From Zopfochytrium polystomum (taxonomy: Eukaryota > Chytridiomycota > Chytridiomycetes > Chytridiales > Chytridiaceae): 64,000 nucleotides of DNA. A program made the position numbers and the translations under genes. This document shows positions 57,772 to 64,000 of this stretch, one piece after another. Where the stretch lies: assembly GCA_025765615.1 (NCBI GenBank), contig JAIVFJ010000090.1:124001-188000 (forward strand). Reading direction: 5' to 3'. The notes under the pieces were generated by a model, which saw nothing but the letters and a program-made list of their open reading frames with translations, made no database searches and was not told the DNA's origin. Positions within the stretch are counted from its first letter, which is position 1. The number at the start of each line of letters is the position of its first letter.

Positions 57772-57819
57772 GAAACATCTGGAACCTTCTAGAACATTCC
57801 TTCATGGAACCTTGAAGAA
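57772..57819. promoter_or_regulatory. Perfect heat-shock element
   Basis: GAA-cc-TTC-ta-GAA-ca-TTC occupies 57782-57799: four contiguous inverted nGAAn units. Further GAA triplets stand in the same 5-bp phase at 57772, 57807 and 57817. It lies about 60 bp upstream of the minus-strand copia-like fragment and far from any intact start codon. Confidence 0.65.
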
Positions 57820-58282
57820 AACACAACACACGCACGGCAAAAATTAAAACAACCAGAAATCCAGAAAAGAGTCACACAAAACAACAAAGCAACAAACAAG
57901 CAAACAAGCAAACAAGCAAACGAACTAGTACGAGCAGAACAAGAGGGTGAATGTTAGGAAACGGGCACAGCACTATGAGGGAGAGGGGGCCGATATGGAT
58001 CGATGGAGATGGATTGATGGACGAAGGGAGGGATGAGGTGTGGTGTGAGGTGTGAGGTCTGAGGTGTGGAGGAGAAGTGAGATGACGTGAAAGCCAAAGA
58101 GAAGAGCGACGAGAAAAAAAAGAAGGGGAAAAAAAGAATAATTGGCTGGTTTCTCTTGTTGCATAGTTACATTGTGTCGAAAGTGAACGCGGAGCGGACC
58201 GGAAGGAGAGAGAAAGAGAGGGTGGTGGAAGCGAAAGGCGCGCACGAGGAGGAGGAGAAGAAGGAGGAGGGGCGAAGGGCGG
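57820..58282. other. Intergenic, CAAG-type repeat
   Basis: AC/AAC-rich with AACAAGCA units at 57886-57921, and then GA-rich sequence. This is the 3' flank of the PPxY paralogue 2. No gene seen. Confidence 0.5.
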
Positions 58283-59763
58283 TCATCTTTGGTAGTCCGG
58301 CGGTGGCGGGAGGTCGTATGCTTCGTCGCCTTCGGACGCGTGCCGCTCGTGCGAGCCGCCCTCGCCCACCACCACCACAGCCTCGCCCGGCGGCGGCGCC
58401 GCGGCCACGGCAATCAGTCGAGACGACGACGACGACGACTTGCGGAGCGCGCTCCGCCAAACGTCGTCGCCGTCGTTGTCGTCGGCGGGCGCCAACCCCG
58501 TCAGGCCGATGCCAACGTATCGTCGGCCGGTGCTGCTGCTGCTGCTACTGCCACTGCTGCTGCTGGTCGCCTCGGCAGCGGCGGTGGCGGCGTCCGCAGG
58601 GACGGGGGGTAGCGCCGGCGACGACGGCTCGTACAGTGGCAGCGCGTCGACCATTTCGATGACGTAGCTGCTGGCGTCGTCGGCGCCGGTGCTCGCGCGC
58701 TCGCCGTCGCGGACGCGCTCGACCGAGATGAACCACGGTACGGCGACGGGCAGGATGCTGGGGCGGATGAGCGGCTTTTCGTCGCGGACAGACCGCCACT
58801 TGAGCCGGCGCGACCGGTCTTCCGTCGTCCATGCGACCAGCGCTCGTTTGAGCGTGCTTGACGGCTGATGCGGGGGGTTTTTTTTTTTTTTTTTTTTTTT
58901 GAAATAAGTCAATCAACGTTTCGGTACTTGTAATGGGGGAAGTTGGGAACACATGCAACTTCATATCCCGTACCCGATGGCGGTACAAGCCGCTCGCTAT
59001 CACCAGCACGAGAATCGCCAGGACAAAGGCGACGGTCGAGAAGCCAAACGAGTGGGCGGTCAGGTTTATGCTCACAAACGCCACGAGGCAGCCGAAAGAG
59101 AGCAGCATCACGGCTGAGCGGATCGGCGGGCCCAAGTCCTTGAGCGTCCAGTGCCGCGCAAACGATTGGTTGAGCGCAACCACCCGTTTCTGAAACTCGT
59201 CGGCAGGAATCTGGTGGTGTCGTTCGTATTTTGAATTGCAAGCAAATCAGGATGGTTTCAAAACCCAAAAACGAAAGAAAAAAAAAAAAAAAAAGGAAAA
59301 CGCTTACCAGTCCGACGAGCTCGGCCGGCAGGGCGTCGCTGACAAAGTCCGGCCTCGCGTACGTGACGTTGATTCTGCAGATGCGCAGCGCGTGGCGTCT
59401 GCTGCTGCGAGGCGCGTCGATCGCCGACACCCGCGGGGTCGACGTCGGGGTGGGGAGTTCGTCGGCGACAAAGGGTGACAGGGACTCGAGGCGCGGGGAT
59501 CGCAGGAACGGAGACGTCGCAGTCGCGGCGGAGCGCAGGGACGTTGCCGACGCCACCGGCCTGGGCATGGATGCGGCGGTTTGGATGGTGATTGTGGGGA
59601 CCGGCGGAGAGGAGGACGAGGGTTCGCATGCGGTCGGCGCTGGGAGAGGTGGGAGCGCATTCGGATCGGCTTCTGTTGTGTGTTGTGTGAGTTTTGTGGG
59701 TGTGAGTGTTTCGCGAGTGTGAGTGTGTGTGTGAGTGCGCGAGTGTGCGAGTTTGTGTGTGTG

Positions 59764-59797
<34 letters not shown>

Positions 59798-60170
59798 GTG
59801 GGAGGCGTCAGTGTCACAAGGGCCAAGGCATGACCCTTGGAGGAGAGTCGGACAAAGGTTGCTCGTTGTTGCTTCCTCCTGCTTAACCCCACCCCCTCCA
59901 GTGGTGCTCTCTGGTCTGATTCTCCTCGTCCCTACCCAGGCGGCGGCGGTCGGGATCTTGGAGGACGGCTTCGACTCCTTCGTCGGCTTCGGCGGCGGCG
60001 GCGTAGTCGGGGCGGCGGTCCCTCGTGGCCGGCGCGACGACGAGACCCGAGACCACCGAGCCGGAGAGCGAGGGCGAGACCGGAAGAGAGGGCGACGGCG
60101 AGGAGGAGGAGGCCGAGGCAGAGACCGGGAGACTGGCCACCTCCACCACCTCGTCCTCCTCCTTGTTCAT
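58283..60170 (-). CDS. Two-TM membrane protein with C-terminal PPxY, paralogue 2
   Basis: Exon 1 starts at 60170 (MNKEEDEVVEVASLPVSAS) and ends at a GTAGGG donor. Intron 1 holds a GT microsatellite. Exon 2 (ADPNALPPLPAP onward) is Ser/Pro/Thr-rich and ends ALRICRINVTYARPDFVSDA, then LPAELVGL, the equivalent of YDAGPNFVDTAMPEELVGT in paralogue 1. Exon 3 has FQKRVVALNQSF, TLKDLGPPIRS and two helices (AVMLLSFGCLVAFVSINLTA, VAFVLAILVLVIASGLY). The last exon has RRLKWRSVRDEKP and VPWFISVERVRDG, a low-complexity stretch and DLPPPPDYQR at 58283, a PPxY motif (PPDY). Function unknown. The two genes diverged widely in the linkers but kept the membrane core and the PPxY end. Confidence 0.7.
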
Positions 60171-61227
60171 TTTCTGTTTGGAAATTTGTCGTTTTTTTGG
60201 TTTGTTTTCCTTTCTTTTTTTATTTGCTTGTTTTGTCAGTATATATTTATTGTCCCTTTGAAATCAAAACAGGCTGTTAAAGTTGACAAACGGAGACAAA
60301 GGTTGCCAAAAATGGCGGGATTTCTGCCAAGAAACACAACCAAATACAGACAAGCGACAGGGCTTCTGCTCTGCCAACAAAAAAAAAAAAAAAAAAAACA
60401 AAAAAAACAAAGGAGAAGACACCACTATCAGTATTAAAAAGATTCAACCCGCCGGATCTCACTCAAAGAAGGGTCCTCGTGACCCGCGCTCCTTCTGCAT
60501 TAAAATTCCAGACGTCACCACCCCCTTCCTCGCACACACACACACTCGCACGTACACTACGCAACACGCAACGCGCGTGGGGCAGCAAGGGCGCGGAGTT
60601 GTACCGACGGCTGCGAGCGCGTGAAAGACTGCGAGTGACACACAAGGCCCAAGGAGGAGGCGAACCAACAACAATTAGAGGCGCTACTGCTGCTGCCATT
60701 TTTCGAACGTAAATATGGAATAAATACACCTTGTCCAACCTCAAACGCCCGCTGGACCATTGCCTTGTCGGTGGTGGTTTCGGCGGCAGCGCGGCGACGG
60801 GCGGCGGCGGGAGCGCGCAACAATCAAACAATCAATTGGTGCAAGCGAAAAAGAAACGCAGAAATTCACTGCTTGTCTGTGAGTCAGCCAGTGCGACTGT
60901 CTGTCTGCTTGTCCCGTCTGTCTCTGTCTGTCTGGCTCTCTGGCTGTCTGGCTGTCTGTCTGGTGCTTGTCCGGTCATTGGTTGGACCGTTTCTCGCCCT
61001 CACAGCAGCAGCAGCAGCAGCAGAAAAGCGTTAGCAAACCCCCCGTCGTCCGTCCTCTCCGGCTTCACCTCCTACCCCCGTCTATCTCTGACTCCATCGA
61101 TCTACTCTTCTTTCCCCCTTCAAAGCCCAAGCACCACAGCCTCCTCCCCGTTTTTCCCAGCCAGGCGATCAACCAACCGAGGCGAATGTCGGTTGTCTGC
61201 GTCGTGTGAGCCACTGAAACAACGACA
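60171..61227. promoter_or_regulatory. Divergent intergenic region with TCTG tract
   Basis: This lies between the divergent PPxY paralogue 2 and the TKL kinase. A17-18 run near 60380, CA units at 60533-60546, TCTG/CTGG units at 60893-60963 (about 270 bp before the kinase ATG) and CAG units at 61003-61023. No supported gene. Confidence 0.5.
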
Positions 61228-63674
61228 ATGATGGCAGAACAGAACCAAGGCTTCTATGTAACGGCAAACGGATCGCAGTACCCCGGCATTGATCCGTCTC
61301 GGGATCATCACGGATCGTCTTTGAATGACCCCCTCCCTCCTCGAGGCACCTACAGCCCAGAGTACTCCTCTCCGTCTGGCCGGCTCGATGCAGCCCCAGG
61401 ATCGGCTAACATCTCCGAGTATCGGGGAAACCAATCTGGCAATAGCACAAGGTACCCACCAGCGCCTGTGGCCTCTTCTGTCACGGTACCCCCGAAAATT
61501 CACAACCTCTCTCGGTCGCACTCGGGTGCTTCCTCGAAAAGGAGGCTCCTTGAAAAAAGCTCGACAGACATGGTTTCGCCAGACGCCGTTTCGACTTACT
61601 CTCCAAGCGCTCGACAAACCCCACTTCCCGTGAGCGATGTGGAGCCAAGTCGAAGCCTACCCCCCGAACCGTTGCCGGCCGGCGCTGGATGGGATCGAAT
61701 CTACGTTACCAGCTTGGCCGGTAAGAAGCTGCTACTGAAGGAGATTTGTGGGGATCAACGAACAGCCCTCGTCTTTCTCCGCCGGTTTGAGTGCACAAGC
61801 TGGTAGGCCTTTGCGATCATCACGTCGAATCCAATGGTTTTTATCTTCCTTCTGCACAGCACAAGTTACTTCATCCTTTTTGCGCATCTTCGCCCGATTC
61901 TTCGCCAATCAAACATTCGAACCGTCTTCATTACGTGCCATGAAGATCTCACCGAAGTCCAAGCTTTCATAAAGAGCTTCGCTTTCTGGCTCCGCACTCT
62001 ACAGCCGGACACCGATGACAGAGGAAATAATCCTGGCATCTTGCCGGGAGAAATTTACCTGGACACCCATCGCTACAGCTACGCGCACTTTGGCATCCAC
62101 ACAAATGTCACTTGGCTCGAAATTGCGCGCGACTTGGCGCGGAACACTTACCTGGTGGGCAAAAAAAAAACATTCCCTAAGTTTGAGATTCTTGAGTTTG
62201 CGACTGATTCATTTCTTTCGCCGTGAATTGAAGAACTGGATGGGGAAATCGCATCTTAATCAGCCAAACGCTCCTGCAATGGAAGGTTACAATTACGAGA
62301 CTCAAGCTCGTTTGGTTCTGTGGAATGAAATAGGCGCCACGTTCAAACGAGGGTTCTTCTCCAAAGTTCGCACTGGTACCCAGTCTCCTGGTATCGTTAT
62401 CGTGGAGAGGGGACAAGTTCTTTACAAAGTGAGTGGGCTTTTTTCGCGAGTCTTTCTTGTGCTGAAGGTTCTTCTAGCACGTGGTGAAGGATCAGTATCG
62501 GCCGGTGCCGCAGAACACGGCAGAACTGTCAGAAGCACTCCTCTGTAGTTACGACAGTGTCCAGGGCATCGACTCTGTCGTTGAAGAGGGGCTGCGTCGT
62601 TTTATGGAATCGCTCCAGCACCGCGACACGGCAGGAAATGTTCCAAAAAGCGAGCTCGTTGTTCGATCTGTCCTCGGGAAAGGTCTCGAATCTGAAGTAT
62701 ACAAGTGCGACTGGAGAGGCATGGCAGTTGCCGTAAAGAGCTACACCGTTGCGGCAGAGGACTCGGAGGCCGCTTTCAATATTACTATGACTTCCTTCTC
62801 GACCGAGGCAGCCCTTCTAATGTCACTGCGACACCCTAATGTTCTTCAACTGATGGGTTTCGGTTGCGAGCCTCCTTTTCGCCCGTTCCTCGTCAGCGAA
62901 TTCATGCCGCGCGGCTCACTTTTCGACGTGCTGGCGAACCGGAGCATAGAATTGACCCCAGAACTGAAGAAGTCCATGCTGATGGATGCGGCCAAGGGCA
63001 TGCAATTCCTCCACAAGTCGGGCGTTATTCACCAGGACCTGAAATCCCTCAACCTGCTAGTGGACGAAGACTTCACTTGCAAGGTCGCAGATTTCGGCAT
63101 AGCAAAAGTCACCGGACGCGGGAAGAGGCGGCGTGTCGTGAAGGAAGTGCTTGAAGCTGCACGGCGTCGCCGCGGGTCAGGCAACAACCCAAATGATCCG
63201 GTCGGCAGCGTGACGGGACAACCAGCGGGCGGGCCCAGCAGCGGCCACGCAGCCGGCGCCGGCGCCGGCGGCAATTCGGGCGGGTTCCGCTCAACCAACA
63301 CGTCGGGCTCTGACCGGCTGCAAGACAGCGCGAACGACAGCGACGTCAAGGCGCACAGAGGAACAATCCACTGGATGCCGCCCGAGGTCATGGTGCCCGT
63401 GCCGCCCCCTCCCACCACCAAGGCCGACGTCTTTGCGTTCGGCGTCATTGGCTGGGAAGTCGCCACCCGCGGGCAGCCGTGGCCTGGCGTGGCGCCCGCC
63501 GACGTTTGCGAGGCGGTTGTCGCCGGTTACAGGATGCCATACCCGGATCCGCGCAACACGGCCGAGCAAAAGTACTGGCGGCTCGTTGTCGACTGCTGGG
63601 ACCAAGATCCGAAAAAGAGACCAGAGTTTTCGAAAATCGTCAGCAGGCTGTCCTGGTTAACGATTCCTGGATGA
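61228..63674 (+). CDS. Peroxiredoxin-like (PRXL2-type) domain fused to a TKL protein kinase
   Basis: An N-terminal Ser/Pro-rich region of about 150 residues precedes a thioredoxin-fold part: TSLAGKKLLLKEICGDQRTA, LVFLRRFECTSC split by an intron, then IRTVFITCHED, PGEIYLDTHRYSYAHFGI, WNEIGATFKRGFF and GIVIVERGQVLYK. This order (FLRRFxCxxC, D-x5-Y-x2-FG, G-x-VLY) is that of the AhpC/TSA-2 or PRXL2 family. A TKL kinase follows: GKGLESEVYKCDWRGMAVAV with K, LRHPNVLQLMGFG, VIHQDLKSLNLLV (HQD in place of HRD), VADFGIAKV, a Gly/Ser insert of about 70 residues in the activation segment, GTIHWMPPEV and ADVFAFGVIGWEVATRGQPW. The stop is at 63672-63674. Catalytic Lys, Asp and DFG are present. The tandem architecture is unusual. 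Confidence 0.85.
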
Positions 63675-64000
63675 TGGTCTGTGTACTTTTGTTCTCTGTC
63701 GAATGTATGTTCTTGCTCTGTGGGCTTCTCGGTGATGCCCGTCTCTGAAGAGGAAAGCTTGGCCTTCCAGCGATTTTTTATTCCCCTCCTTCCCGCATCT
63801 CTTCCCAGTCTTTCCTCCCCCGTTCTGTTGCATCGCCTGTCTAGCCCGTCGCACCAGGCGCCCGATGATTAGAAACTCGTTTTCGTTTCTTGGTTTCCTT
63901 CCCCGTTTCTTTTGGTTTTTTTGCTCCTTCTTTTTTTGGTGTCCAAATGTTTCATTTCGTTTCAAAGGAAACCTTACATGCGCTTTTGGTTTTTTGTAAA
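63675..64000. other. 3' flank of the TKL kinase gene
   Basis: T-rich sequence with no supported gene up to the window end. Confidence 0.5.

Overview
The window looks like nuclear DNA of a GC-rich, intron-dense unicellular eukaryote. Introns are short (about 50-150 bp) and mostly GT-AG, and intergenic gaps are small. The gene set points to an early-diverging, flagellate (chytrid-like) fungus, which is an inference. Fungal marks are a Ctk3-type CTD-kinase subunit, a tandem-SDR Fox2-type beta-oxidation enzyme, Spo7, an SRPK/Dsk1 kinase and an F-box family with a Cys-x2-Cys finger. The flagellar mark is an FSIP1-like protein. I reconstructed exons by hand from splice motifs, reading phase and conserved domains. 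Ends called uncertain really are.

Layout. 1-2.0 kb: foreign-looking sequence and a broken copy (A) of a multicopy membrane-protein gene. 2.0-7.4 kb: FSIP1-like and Spo7-like genes, both minus. 7.9-16.5 kb: duplicated accessory block with membrane-gene copies B and C, a kinase with near-identical Sel1 repeats, and decayed F-box genes. 17-32.3 kb: housekeeping block with an SLC25A44-like carrier, Ctk3, a TPR protein, an F-box protein, SRPK, a Fox2-like enzyme and a peroxisomal-type alpha/beta hydrolase. 32.3-34.4 kb: kinase and F-box relics. 34.5-53.2 kb: BSD-domain protein, Cid1-type nucleotidyltransferase, an unknown small protein, CENP-M, a plasma-membrane-type Ca2+ ATPase and a two-TM protein ending in PPxY. 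53.9-57.8 kb: membrane-gene copy D, a decayed copia-like element and a heat-shock element. 58.3-63.7 kb: the second PPxY two-TM paralogue and a peroxiredoxin-like/TKL kinase fusion.

The most notable items are candidate 4-, 5- and 11-nt micro-exons, two GC-AG introns sharing one donor hexamer, the thioredoxin-fold/TKL kinase fusion with an HQD catalytic loop, a Fox2 without its hydratase domain and with a dead second SDR, and a repeated divergent module pairing a membrane gene with an F-box relic. TCTG, CT or CA tracts recur upstream of start codons, and long poly-T or poly-A runs sit in introns and at gene ends.
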